DNA from: Phymorhynchus buccinoides
Taxonomy: Eukaryota > Mollusca > Gastropoda > Neogastropoda > Raphitomidae
NCBI GenBank assembly: GCA_017654935.2
Contig: CM065687.1
Location: 21,257,031 to 21,321,030 of the forward strand
Reading direction: 5' to 3'
DNA: 64,000 nt
Of the stretch, positions 21,397 to 30,926 are shown piece by piece. Below the pieces are notes generated by a model that made no database searches, was not told the origin of the DNA, and worked only from the letters and a program-made list of their open reading frames with translations. Within the stretch, counting starts at the first letter, position 1; the number at the start of each line of letters is the position of its first letter. A program made the position numbers and the translations under genes.

Positions 21397-21435
21397 AAGT
21401 CAAGTCAAGTCCAGTCCAGTCAAAATGATATTTAT
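21397..21435 (-). repeat. TCAAGTCAAGTCC / TTTATTG repeat fragment
   Basis: CAAGTCAAGTCAAGTCCAGT followed by CAAAATGATATTTATTG. It sits exactly between the two copies of the exon 11 end and is another instance of the repeat at 7193. Confidence 0.65.
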
Positions 21436-21501
21436 TGGCGCCTCATTGACGGCTGCGACGTCGGCACTGTGCTGTCCCTGGAAAATGTGCAGGGACAAAA
21501 G
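21436..21501 (+). pseudogene. In-frame partial repeat of exon 11 with its own donor
   Basis: Twenty-two codons reading WRLIDGCDVGTVLSLENVQG, then QK. The main exon has N for D and LGAWPG for LENVQG. The copy is followed by the same donor, GTAACGTC. The 132 bases from 21370 to 21501 contain no stop in the exon frame, so use of this donor would add 44 residues. A TCAAG-rich repeat separates the copies. It may be an alternative exon end, a relic, or an allelic or assembly duplication. Confidence 0.8.
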
Positions 21502-21982
21502 GTAACGTCACGTGGAGAGAGAGAGAGGGAGAGATAGAGAGAGGGAGACCATGTTATTATAACATGTTATTAGAGAGATTAATGTGTGTTGTGTTTATGA
21601 TAAAGAATAGATATAAACCTCGAACGAAATTGCCCAATTTGTTTTCTTAATGTAGAAAACAAAAAATCTGATCTCCGCCTCAAAAAAACAAAACAAAAAA
21701 GGTGTGTGTGTGTCAAGTCAAGTCCAATCAAGTCAAAATGATCTGTATTGTATTGAGCATAATTCAGAAATAAGCTTTGACAGGTTTTTTTTCTTCTACA
21801 TTCTGTTGCTCCTGAAATGAAACTGACACTAGAAAAGCAAATAAACAGAGAAATAGAAACATAAAACATAAAACAAAAAAAGCATGCATACATATTTTAT
21901 TATTTTTTAACGAGAAGCCTTTTTAAAAATATGTGCGTGCGTGCGTGTGTGTTTGTGGCTGTGTGTGTATGCCATTTTGCAG

Positions 21983-22111
21983 GACATGTGTCAGTACTGG
22001 CCTAGCAGAGAGGGGGAGCAGCTGAAAACAGGGCCGTACACGGTCAGTGTGCAGTCTATTGTGCCCATCGCGGCCACCGTGGACAGCTACATCCTGACGT
22101 TGGACAATGAG
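21983..22111 (+). CDS. RPTP exon 12: D2 DMCQYWPS
   Basis: A 43-codon phase-0 exon. MCQYWPSREGEQL is the D2 counterpart of KC.QYWP. Donor GTAGAA lies about 20 bp before the terminal repeat of a CACGAAAGGGAC-type element. Confidence 0.94.
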
Positions 22112-22131
22112 GTAGAAATGCATAACATTTG

Positions 22132-23196
22132 TCACCTAGCACCACGAAAGGGACATCTAAATTTATGCTTTGGTTTAACACCCATGTCACCTAGCACCGC
22201 GTCCGCCAATGTTGCATTTTTGCACCTCAATGGTTTAACACCCATGGTATAACACTCATAAAAAGGCATCAAAAGAACATATGGGACATTCTAAGGGACA
22301 TCTCACCGCCAATATCGCTTTTATGCACCTCAATGGTTTAACACCCATGTCACTCTAAAAAGGCATCAAATCAGGGCCTGTTATCCAAAGACCCTATGTT
22401 CTTACATTTGGGGAGGTAAGGGACAGGTCTAATGTTATGCATGTCACAGAGGATCTCCCAATGTTGCAGATGAAAAAAAGATTCTCTACCCAGTTAAGTT
22501 TAACCCTTTCGCCGCCATCCATTTTTCAGCTAGAAAATTCCATTAAACGTAACTGGGTAAAGAAAAAAATGTTTCTGCAATATTGCATTTCCTTCCTGTC
22601 AGCACATGTATAACATTAGGCCTATCCATACCTCCCAAAATTAAGAAAATGGGGTCTTCGGATAACAGGCCCTGATTTGATGCCTTTTAGTGACATGGGT
22701 GTTAAACCATTGTGGTGCATAGATGCGACATTGGTGGTGAAAGGGTTAACGGTATATTTGGGCTGAAACAATTACTGGCGGCGAAAGGGTTAAGTGATAA
22801 AATTATACCTGTAAAAACTTCAGACAATTCTCTTTCTATTGATAAAAGAACCATTCTTTTTTATCTTGTTTTCTGTTCCAATGTTATGAGCATTTAAAAT
22901 TAGTAGGGTGAGCGTCGGCCATTTTGAGAAAACCATAGATATGGAGACAACACAGTCTAAAGTCTATCTTAGCTGAAGAAAACGCATTGACGTACTCATT
23001 TTAAAGCGCTTATAAGATCATTTAGAGACCATATTAAAGATTGCCCTTAATAAATATGAAAGATAAGATGTTAGTGAACACAAAAATACCCATAACTCGA
23101 AATTGACCCCCCAAAAAAATGAAATTTTTGACTTTGCAAGTCTGTTGTTAGAAACTATCCCAGTGACTTAATGTCCCTTTCGTGGTGCTAGGTCAC
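22132..23196. mobile_element. TIR element, CACGAAAGGGACAT ends, with nested MITEs
   Basis: TCACCTAGCACCACGAAAGG on the left and its inverse (CCTTTCGTGGTGCTAGGTCA) on the right. The right part shares AACTCGAAATTGACC-type sequence with the relative at 41651-42341. piggyBac-like MITEs and partial repeats of their left end fill 22175-22789. Confidence 0.7.
22504..22745 (-). mobile_element. piggyBac-like MITE inserted in another copy
   Basis: CCCTTTCGCCGCCATCC ... GGTGGTGAAAGGG with TTAA on both sides (22500-22503 and 22746-22749). The host sequence resumes as GGTATATTTGGGCTGAAACA and ends GGCGGCGAAAGGG at 22789 with TTAA, so it is itself a family member. Confidence 0.88.
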
Positions 23197-23444
23197 ATTT
23201 GTTTCCCTTTTTCTTCTTCTTCTTCTTCGATCACTCAGACAGTTCACTGTCAATTATCAGCGAAGATGCGACATGCCCCCGTTATGCGCCTAAGTAAGAA
23301 ATAATTAGGTCTGTGCATGTCTGACTTCGGCTGGAGGAAATCCTTTTGAAAGTGTTTCTTGAGAAGAAAAAAAGGGGCAGGAGAATGGATTGGAAAGGAA
23401 GAGAGATTGTAGATTTATTATTAGATTTTTTATTTATTAGGTAC

Positions 23445-23656
23445 TTTATAGTCACAGGCATCTCTGTGAAAATCGGGTTGCTCCCACCTGGAGAGCGCGT
23501 CGCAGCCAGAGGCACGCCACCCATTTTTTTTATGTATGTTTTAGCATGCGATTTTTGGTGTGATTGATGAGGAAGGAAAGGGGGGGGGGTAAATGTTGAC
23601 CGAATGACAACTTTTTCGTTGCCACTGGGTTTAATGTGTGCTAAGTGCATGGGCAC

Positions 23657-23690
<34 letters not shown>

Positions 23691-23695
23691 ACAGC
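23445..23695 (-). mobile_element. tRNA-derived SINE, head-truncated
   Basis: From TATAGTCACAGGCATCTCTG to GGTTTATCGTCTCATCCGAA; the tRNA-like head is missing. It joins the (GAA)n-tail repeat fragment at 23706. Confidence 0.8.
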
Positions 23696-23705
23696 TGTGT
23701 GCTGT

Positions 23706-23848
23706 CTAGATGACAGCAAGCAAAGGGAACAGGCGCAGAGTCAAAGAGAGTGACAGATTAGACGAAGTTACAAGCACCGAACTTCCAGAAGGTTGGGGAA
23801 CTATTTATGCAAAAGACCCCCCCAGTACCCCACAGGGGAGTGGGGGGG
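23706..23848 (-). repeat. Dispersed (GAA)n-tail repeat, fragment
   Basis: AGATGACAGCAAGCAAAGGG to GAACTTCCAGAAGGTTGGGG and CCCACAGGGGAGTGGGG; same family as 6396-6766. Confidence 0.7.
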
Positions 23849-23907
23849 GGGCATGACATTTAATTAATAATATTAATATATAATAATAATATGCGGACAG
23901 GGTACGT

Positions 23908-24025
23908 GTAGAGTGGCACAGTGGTAGCACGTTCGCTTCGTGTGTCAAGTAAACCCGAGTTCGAACCTGGGTACAGGGGATTTTTTCCTCTCACTTTGCA
24001 CTAGGCCTTGCGGTCTGAACGTGGA

Positions 24026-24056
<31 letters not shown>

Positions 24057-24303
24057 CGTGTGCCCATGCATTTAGCATACGCTTAACCCAGTGGCAACGA
24101 AAAGGTTGTCATTTGGTTCAAATTTAACACACACACCCCTACCCCCATCCCCCCCACCCTTTCCTTCCTCATCAGTCAATTGGCATGCTAAAAAAATTTT
24201 TTTAAATTGGGTGTCGCGTCTCTGGTTGCGACGCGCTCTCCAGGTGGGAGCAACCGGAATTTCACAGAGACGCCTCTGTGACTATAAAGTACCTAATACG
24301 TAA
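23908..24303 (+). mobile_element. tRNA-derived SINE, full length
   Basis: GTAGAGTGGCACAGTGGTAG (A-box-like) and GAGTTCGAACCTGGGTAC (B box) form the tRNA-like head. A conserved middle follows (TCTTTCGGATGAGACGATAA), then a C-rich run. The 3' end is GACGCGCTCTCCAGGTGGG ... CTATAAAGTACCTAATACG. Pol III promoter elements are internal to such SINEs. Confidence 0.87.
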
Positions 24304-24539
24304 TAGTAATGATGTCAACATTTTACACCGTTTCCTTGGTGACAACACATTGATAGCCGCTCATAAGAAGATCACTTGCATATCACTGTGTTGCCATGGG
24401 GAAAGACTGAAAATTGTTAATGTGTATGGAGAACTTAAGTAATAGCAATCAGGAGACAAAGACACAGACACGAATGGGCGCATATTTGCATGCATACGCG
24501 TAATTAACCACTTCACACATATTAACGCACTGGCGCATA

Positions 24540-24672
24540 CATGCACACACGCACACACACACACACCTGTACGCACGCACGCATGTACACACACACACAC
24601 ATAAATATTATATGTATGCTCACGCGCATGCACACACATACGCACATACATATGCACGCATGCTGTGCGCCC

Positions 24673-24716
<44 letters not shown>
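24540..24716 (+). repeat. CA-rich and (CT)n microsatellites
   Basis: GCACACACGCACACACACAC near 24545-24600 and (CT)n at 24673-24716. Confidence 0.9.
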
Positions 24717-24719
<3 letters not shown>

Positions 24720-25084
24720 ATATGACATAAACTACTTGCTATAATTTCTTTTATATTATAAACACATCTTCATTCTGGTGTGTTTTGAAATATTGCTTTT
24801 GTCACCCAAAACAATACACTCAATTTGATAGGTTTATTTTCGTTCTGTTGATAATACACAAAGTATTTTGATAGAGTAGTATGTTTTGGTTTATTTTTCT
24901 TCTTCTTTCTCTCTTTTTAACTGTTGGTCATAATTATTTGAAAATGTATCAAGATAAGCATTTGACAGTTGTTGTTTTTTTTTTTTTTAGCAAGACCACA
25001 TTTTCTTGCTAATTTGTGTCACAGTTCTGTCAAAACTACTTCATCATTAAATAATCAGTTTGATCTGGCAAAATCGTTGATATG

Positions 25085-25345
25085 GCAGCTTTTTTTTTTA
25101 AAGGCCCACCAGATCATGTGTCAAAATCACGGGTTTCACGTGTTTTCCCTCTTATAGCTGGTAAGAAATCTTGTTTTGACCAGGTTTAATTCCCATACAA
25201 ATGCCCCCCAATTCAAACCGAAACATCCTTTTAAAAAGCAGCCTCAATTTGAAGTTGGGGACATTTGCATGTGGGTCACAGCTACCCAGAAAAAGCAACA
25301 ACAAGCGACTTAAAAATCGTGGTGCGTCAGTGTGTCTTTAAGAAT
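25085..25345 (+). repeat. Dispersed repeat shared with 42805-43010
   Basis: AAAGGCCCACCAGATCATGT, TTATAGCTGGTAAGAAATCT, CAGCCTCAATTTGAAGTTGG and CATGTGGGTCACAGCT recur in the same order at 42805-43010. It ends about 75 bp before exon 13. Confidence 0.75.
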
Positions 25346-25418
25346 AAAAAAACCCACACATTTAACGGATTTAATTTTTTTGCATGGCTTTTGTTTTCTT
25401 CTTCGTCTAATATGTCAG

Positions 25419-25597
25419 AAGCCTAGCAAGGAACGTCGGGAAGTGCGCGTGCTGCATCTGAGGGGGTGGGGGGAGAAGGGGAAGGGCGGAGGAGGAGAAG
25501 AGAGCACGTGCGACGCGGCTCAGGTGCTGGACGTTCTGTGCGGTGCTGAGGACACCCCCTCTTCTGCCAGGGCCAAGCCTGTCCTCGTGCAGTGCAT
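25419..25597 (+). CDS. RPTP exon 13: D2 degenerate WPD loop and VQC
   Basis: Encodes KPSKERREVRVLHLRGW and continues through a Gly/Lys-rich insert to KPVLVQC. The WPD position is W432-G433-E434 and the signature His is Gln473. It ends in phase 2 at TGCAT/GTAAGA and runs straight into a GA-rich polypurine tract of about 320 bp. Confidence 0.92.
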
Positions 25598-25841
25598 GTA
25601 AGAGAAAGAGAGAGAGAGGGGGGGGGGGATAGAGAGAGAGGGGTGAGAGAGAGAGAGGGGGGGGGAGAGAGAGAGAGGGGAGAGAGAGAGATAGGGGGGG
25701 GAGAGAGTGAGAAGAGTGTGAGAGGGAGAGAGAGTGTGTGAGAGAGAGAGAGAATGTCAGAGAGAGAGAGTATTTGAGAGAGAGTGTCTGAGAGAGAGTG
25801 TGAGAGAGAGAGAGTGTGAGAGAGAGAGTGTGAGAGAGAGA

Positions 25842-25872
<31 letters not shown>

Positions 25873-25920
25873 GGGGGGGAGAGAGTGAGAGAGAGAGTGT
25901 GAGAGAGAGAGAGAGAGAAC
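25598..25920 (+). repeat. (GA)n/G polypurine tract at the exon 13 donor
   Basis: GTAAGAGAAAGAGAGAGAGA starts the intron and the purine bias continues for about 320 bp with only GTGT/GTCT interruptions. Confidence 0.95.
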
Positions 25921-27460
25921 ACTGAATACTGAAAGATTTTAATTGTACATCGGCCATTGGCCACAATACAATGAAATGGACTGGTTGGGGGAGGTGAAAA
26001 ATGATTCCAAGGCATAAAACCTGCAACAAAAAGATAATAAACAAACCATAATGACCATCAAACATATTAAGTGATGAATTAAATATCAAATAAGAAAGTA
26101 ATCAATGTGTTTACATTACAACAAGAACGACAATACTAACTTTGCGCAGAATGTACCTAAAAAGTCAAGTTTCGATTTACCACATGCAGTGATAAAGAAC
26201 AAAATACAGTCCATGTATTTATAATATTCCTCTTTGCCTTCTATTCAGAGAGAGAGAGAGAGAGAGAGAACTCTGAAACTCTGAACATTTTAATTGTAAG
26301 GCCACCAGCCTGTATACAATGGCTACACATTCATGAACAAAAAGGGAAGTAATTTGCTTCTTTAAAAAAACAAAGCAACCACTTGCAAGGGAGGAAATTT
26401 GAATTCAGGAACAAATATATTAAAAAAGACAGCAACACCCTAATAAAGCCGACTAATTTTGTAAGTGAAATCAATGACAAAATATACATTTAATTATCGT
26501 TTAAAAGTTCATATCTAGTTTTGAATGTGTAAAAAATATATATGGCCAAATTTCTTAGGATCAAGTCGTTTTCAGACTGCAACATATATTCCTTATCTAA
26601 ATATGAATAGTATCTTCGTATATATATTTTCACGTAAACTTCAGTACTTTAAGAGAGATAGACGGACAGACAGACACAGAGAGATACAGAGAGATATACA
26701 GCGAGAGGACGGTTCTAAGAGAGAGGACGATTCTACTTTTGGTGACGAAGTGAGAGAGAGAGAGAGACAGACACAGAGATATACAGAGAGGGGACGATTC
26801 TAAGAGAGAGGACGATTCTAATTTTGGTGATGAAGAGGGAGAGAGAGAGACAGACATAGATAGAGAGATACAGAGAGAGAACAATTCTAAGAGAGAGGAC
26901 GATTCTAATTTTGGTGACGAAGAGAGAGAAAGAGAGTGAGAGAAGGGGGTCAGAAAGAAGAGAGAGAGAGAGGGGAGGGGGGATGCAAAGATAAACTCTG
27001 AAAGGTGCACAGTGAGGCAGGGAGACTGTATTGACAGACAGACAGACAGCCACTAACTAAGAACAACAAAAAGAGACCTAACCATACTAGGAGAGACGCA
27101 CGCCCAGATACAGAGAGGAACAGACAGTAGGAAGAGACGCATGAAGGGGCAAAAACACAGACAGACAGACACAGATGCAGAAAGAGAGAGAGGCCAGTGC
27201 TTACTTCTCTTCAATGAACAAAAACATCCATTAACAAGGTCATACACCAACGTCAAGGTCAGGACCGCCATCATTTCCTCCCTCTCCTTCTGCTCATGAT
27301 GACACACCACCACACAAAATTTGAAGCGATTCTGTCAAGCGGTTCGGGAGATATCCTTGGGACAGACAGAAGAAAAAATAAACAAAAAAAAAAACAAAAA
27401 AGCAACCCAGAACGAATTCATACTCCTTTGCGATCGTATATCGGCAAAGGGCAAAAATTA
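25921..27460. other. Intron 13: purine-rich and unassigned sequence
   Basis: ACTGAAAGATTTTAATTGTA at 25930 and ACTCTGAACATTTTAATTGT at 26277 mark two related pieces, each next to a (GA)n run. From 26650 to 26960 AGAGAGAGGACGATTCTAAT units repeat 4-5 times. No exon seen. Confidence 0.65.
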
Positions 27461-27465
27461 TGGTG

Positions 27466-27583
27466 CTGATGATCATGATAGTGGTGGTGGTGGTGATGAT
27501 GGTGATGACGACGATGGTGATTATGATGTGATGATGGTGGTGGTGGTGATGATAATGATGATGATGGTGATGATGATGATTAT
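27466..27583 (+). repeat. (GAT/GGT)n tract, split by a MITE
   Basis: GATGATGGTGGTGGTGATGA-type repeats that resume at 27843-27930 beyond the element. Confidence 0.9.
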
Positions 27584-27842
27584 CAGGCATCAGAATTGTC
27601 AGAGGATTTCAGAGGATTAAGAATTTCTGACAGAGGATTGGCTTCTCTTGTCAGAGGTTTTGCCTTTTTATTGAGTGTTATCCTTTGTGTTCAATATCAT
27701 TTTAAAGTGATTTATCACTATATTAAGCCTTTTTGGTGGTGTTCGGACCTCATTTCAATGTTGTCCCTCTTCAGTCTGGGGCCTTGATGGCCCTTTGACC
27801 TCAGTTTTCAGAGGATTGATCTTCAGACTGTTCTGATGCCTG
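27584..27842 (+). mobile_element. CAGGCATCAGAA-type MITE inserted in a (GAT)n tract
   Basis: CAGGCATCAGAATTGTCAGA ... GACTGTTCTGATGCCTG, 259 bp, with ATTAT on both sides. Same family as 2146-2342, which sits in a (GA)n tract. Confidence 0.78.
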
Positions 27843-28029
27843 ATTATGATGTTGTGATGATGGTGGTGGTGGTGATGATAATGATGATGACGACGACGAT
27901 GATGGTGATGATGATGATGATGATGGACGACATAATGACCTTGTGTGTCTTGTACGACGACTGCCTGTATCATATATACGTGTATGTATGTTGGTCTATT
28001 ACGTCCGTCTGTCGCTGTGTTGTGGTCAG

Positions 28030-28165
28030 TGACGGGACAGCAGCCAGTGGTCAGCTGTGCGCCCTGTGGGAGAGTGTCCAGCGGCTGCAGAGTGACGGTC
28101 AAGTGGACGTGTACCTGGCTGCCCGCCAAGTGACCACGGTCATTCCCCAGGCCTTCACTACTGTG
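28030..28165 (+). CDS. RPTP exon 14: degenerate D2 phosphatase loop
   Basis: Joined in phase 2 it gives QCIDGTAASGQLCALW. Compared with HC.X.GX.R(S/T)G of active domains, Cys474 stays but the Arg position is Ala480, so phosphate binding is not expected. It ends TTCACTACTGTG/GTCAGT. The downstream intron repeats this donor context many times. Confidence 0.92.
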
Positions 28166-28500
28166 GTCAGTTTGTGCTGTGGTCACAGTTGTGTGCTGTG
28201 GTCACAGTTGTGTGCTGTGGTCAGTTGTGTGCTGTGGTCCATTGTGTGATGTGGTCAGTTGTGTGCTGTGGTCAGTTGTGCTGTGGTCAGTTGTGTATGA
28301 TGTGGAAAAATCCAATTTCGCGTTGTCTCGAATCGCCTTTTCCCAATTGGTTTCTGTTTTCGATGTTAGCTTTTATGCATATATTCACTACTGTGGTGAG
28401 TGAGTTGTGTAGTGATGTTCATGCAAAATCCCGTTTCGCATTTTCTCGATTTGGCTTTTTCCCAATACCATTTCTTTTTTTCTGATGTTGGTATTTTATG
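28166..28500 (+). repeat. TGTGCTGTGGTCAGT minisatellite and tandem duplicate after exon 14
   Basis: About seven degenerate 15-19-bp units copy the exon 14 donor context (GCTGTGGTCAGT) at 28166-28300. Two diverged units of about 110 bp follow (TTTTCCCAATTGGTTTCTG and TTTTTCCCAATACCATTTCT). TTCACTACTGTGGTGAGT at 28384-28401 repeats the end of exon 14 with a consensus donor. Confidence 0.8.
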
Positions 28501-28936
28501 CACACGTGTGATTGTTTTAACTTGGTGGGTATTGTTTACCTGTTTTTCTGCTGGTAGAGTCAAATTTGCAACTTGGTTTTATCATTTGCTTATGTAACAT
28601 TTGTTTGTGTGTGTGTGTGTGTGGGAGGGGGTGTGTGTGTATGTGTGTGCGTGCGGTGTGTGTGCGTGCATGCGGGGGGTGTCTGTGTGTGTGGGAGGCG
28701 GGAACTTGGTAGTTATTGGCTTATATTGATGAGAGAGAGAGACAGAGAGAGAGAGAGCTAATAGGCTTAACATTTTTCTTCGTGTGCCATGTTGGAATAG
28801 TGTTTTTGTTTCTGTGTTTGTGTGCCCATGTCATACGTTGTGAAATGTGAACGGATGTTGAAAGTGTAGCCTCTATTTTGATATTAACCTATATTATTGT
28901 TATTATAAATTATGCATGGGGTGTGTTTGATCGCAG

Positions 28937-29008
28937 GAGGACTACCGATACTGCTACCAAGTTCTACAGGCCTACAGAGCTTCGCACAGCATCTACGCCA
29001 ACACTTAA
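28937..29008 (+). CDS. RPTP exon 15: terminal exon and stop
   Basis: After GATCGCAG, 23 codons beginning EDYRYCYQVLQAYRASH lead to TAA at 29006-29008. (E/D)QY.FCY..L.Y is the usual last helix of D2. The rest of the transcript would be a short GA-rich 3' UTR. Confidence 0.93.
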   Translation, partial: EDYRYCYQVLQAYRASHSIYANT

Positions 29009-29170
29009 ACCAACTGTTTGGGGACGCGCGCGCGCAGAGAGAGAGAGAAATATACTATACTGGGGCGCACAGAGTGAGAGAGAAATATACTATACTGGGG
29101 CGAACGAGAGAGAGAGAGAGAGAGAGTTTATTTTCTGTAGAACAATAAATTATTTGATTATTGATGTTCT
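29009..29170 (+). promoter_or_regulatory. Short 3' UTR and poly(A) signal (AATAAA at 29144-29149) of the RPTP gene
   Basis: AATAAA lies 136 bp after the stop and is followed by T-rich sequence (TGTTCTCTTTATTTTC), as expected for 3'-end processing. The UTR holds two copies of an AGAGAGAAATATACTATACT unit and a GA run. The CR1-like LINE starts right after it, so the cleavage signal may be partly repeat-derived. Confidence 0.7.
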
Positions 29171-29570
29171 CTTTATTTTCAAAGAAGTTCCCCTCCCTGA
29201 AGAAAAAAAAGCCCACTGGTTTTAATGTTTTATTTACGAAAGAAACATGAACAAGAATGCCCACCTGATGCACAATCCCAATCATTGCTGCAGGCGATTA
29301 ACTCTAGAATGATGCGTCTTGAGGACACGTTTGATGAGAAAAAGATAGAAAAGAAAATAGAAGAAGTTGTTGATGCTAAAGTAGCTGAGGCTATGGAAGA
29401 GAAGGAAGACAGAAAAAAATGAAAGCATAACATCATTATCACAAAACTTGATGGAAAGTGGCAAGGAAGCAAAAAGAAGAGAGAGACAAGGATGATCCGA
29501 AGCTGGTACAACAGACACTGCGCAAGGTGACAGAGATAGTGTAAAGTGAAGTGGTGAGTGTGACAAGAGT

Positions 29571-29640
29571 GGGGGGGGGGGGGGGGGGGGCAGATTATAG
29601 GCTCATGAAAGTGGTTCTGAAAACTGAGGGGGGGGGGGGG
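29571..29640 (+). repeat. Two poly-G runs
   Basis: G runs at 29571-29590 (20 bases) and 29629-29640 within the ORF1 remnant. Homopolymer expansion adds to the frame breaks. Confidence 0.9.
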
Positions 29641-29760
29641 AAATCCAAGACATCATAAGAAATGCTCCCAAAAAGCGACAGAACCAAACAAAAGAATATA
29701 CTTTAACCCAGACCAGACACCAAAAGAAAAGGAGATTCACAAAGCACTGAGGAAAGAGAA

Positions 29761-29999
29761 CCCTTTCAACACTAGCCATTCATCAGCCTAACTTTACCAT
29801 TAAACTTACCCAGGTAGAGAATAGATTCCGTCTGCAATATTGGGGATTCGTCTGTAACATGCATAAAATAGGGCCTATCCTTACCTCCCAAAATTAAGAA
29901 CATAAGGTGATTGTATACCAGACCCCTCATTTGATGCCTTTCAGTGACATGGGTGTTAAATCATTGTGGTGCCAAGAGGCGACAGTGGCGATGGAAGGG
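29761..29999 (-). mobile_element. piggyBac-like MITE in LINE ORF1
   Basis: 239 bp, CCCTTTCAACACTAGCC ... GCGATGGAAGGG. Removing it rejoins the ORF1 reading HKALRKE with KERRDDGAENLVIR. Confidence 0.8.
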
Positions 30000-30693
30000 T
30001 TTTAAAGGAGAGAGGAGATGATGGGGCAGAGAATCTGGTGATAAGAGGGAAGGAAGGATCAGAGGGACAGGGACAGGGGTTCATCCTCAAACGGACAGGG
30101 AGACAGAAAGTTACTCCATGAACAGAGACCTGTACATAGTGTAAATAGATGTTTTGGAAAAAAGAGAATGAGATATAATTATGTGAATGAGAGTAGCAAT
30201 CATTTCAATGTACTATGATTATTATAATGTTGATAGCTTCCCAAATAAAAAGAATGAACTGCTCACTGCTTTAAGACCACAGCTGATGTCCAACTGAGAT
30301 GGTTTCAAACTCATACATAGACTGCTCTCAACCCAAAAATATTTGTTTCTAAGAAAAACAATTGATTCTCCAACTTGCTTTTTTTGCAATCAGGAAGAGC
30401 AGACAATTCCTCACATGTTACATGATTGTGTTGTCATTCAAAAAATTTGGAATGAATTTAAAAATATGTTAAAGGACAAATGTCAGCACTGTGATAACAT
30501 GGAGATAAGCAATGAATTAATGTTTTGAGGTTAAACCAAATACAAGAACTGATGAAGTAATAGACCTTATGATTCTATTGGCTAAATTTTATATTTATAA
30601 ATGTAAGCTTCAGGCTGTTCACCCTAACCTTCAGGCTTTTGTTGCTGTATTGAAAAATAGATATAACATTAAAAAAATATGCATCTGTCTTAA

Positions 30694-30926
30694 ATGGGAG
30701 ACTTGGTGGTATTTTTTTCATGCCAGGTGGCGTGACACTCGAGAGGGGCTTATCACGCTATATTCTTAGTTGGGCGTAGTGAGAGAGAGAGAGAGGGTTG
30801 GACTCCTCTCTATCTCTCGCTCTCTCTTTATCCCCAACTAAGAACATAGAGGGGATTAGCCCCACTCGAGTGTCATGCCATCTGGCGTGAAAATAATCCC
30901 ACTAAGTCCCCCATTATACAGCAAGA
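30694..30926. mobile_element. CTCGAG-type palindromic MITE in the L1-like LINE
   Basis: Arms TGGGAGACTTGGTGG ... GACACTCGAG and CTCGAGTGTCATGCC ... CCACTAAGTCCCCCA are inverted copies around a GA/CT core. It splits the LINE frame: ICLKW before, TARRFEEDWFPYLSVIS after. Relatives lie at 62060-62560. Confidence 0.78.

Larger units (their letters stand above)
1..29170 (+). other. Receptor-type protein tyrosine phosphatase gene, 3' part (15 exons, tandem D1/D2 domains)
   Basis: Fifteen exons with GT..AG borders join without a frame break into 543 residues plus stop (residue numbers below start at the window edge). D1 covers about residues 1-285: KNRF/PYDKNRV loop, DYINAS, AAQGP, QYWP, WMD (142-144), HCSAGVGRTG with Cys174 and Arg180, and Gln220/Gln224 of the Q loop. 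D2 covers about 295-535 with YINA, QAQG, QYWP and a degenerate loop. Two tandem domains are known from receptor PTPs; D1 normally does the catalysis at the inner face of the membrane and D2 is regulatory. The ectodomain and transmembrane segment are outside the window, so the subfamily is not determined. Junctions are inferred from sequence without transcript data. Confidence 0.93.
29225..30150 (+). pseudogene. ORF1 remnant of the CR1-like LINE
   Basis: The first 65 codons (29228-29422) read an E/K-rich coiled-coil-like segment (LEDTFDEKKIEKKIEEVV). Degenerate frames then continue as KHNIIITKLDG and RLMKVVLKT, and after a MITE as KERRDDGAENLVIRGKEG. Such endings are typical of CR1-like ORF1 proteins, which bind RNA. 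Several stops are present. Confidence 0.65.

Noticed and set aside
23908..23980. Genuine tRNA gene
   Set aside because: A and B boxes are present, but the sequence continues into a SINE body and has three further relatives; it cannot form a full tRNA cloverleaf with an acceptor end here.
25407..26015. 202-codon minus-strand Ser/Leu/Pro-rich frame
   Set aside because: Complement of exon 13 and of the (GA)n tract; low complexity.
30722..30900. Start of the CTCGAG element read as coding because it lies in a LINE frame
   Set aside because: The inverted arms and the rejoined LINE frame on either side show it is an insertion.
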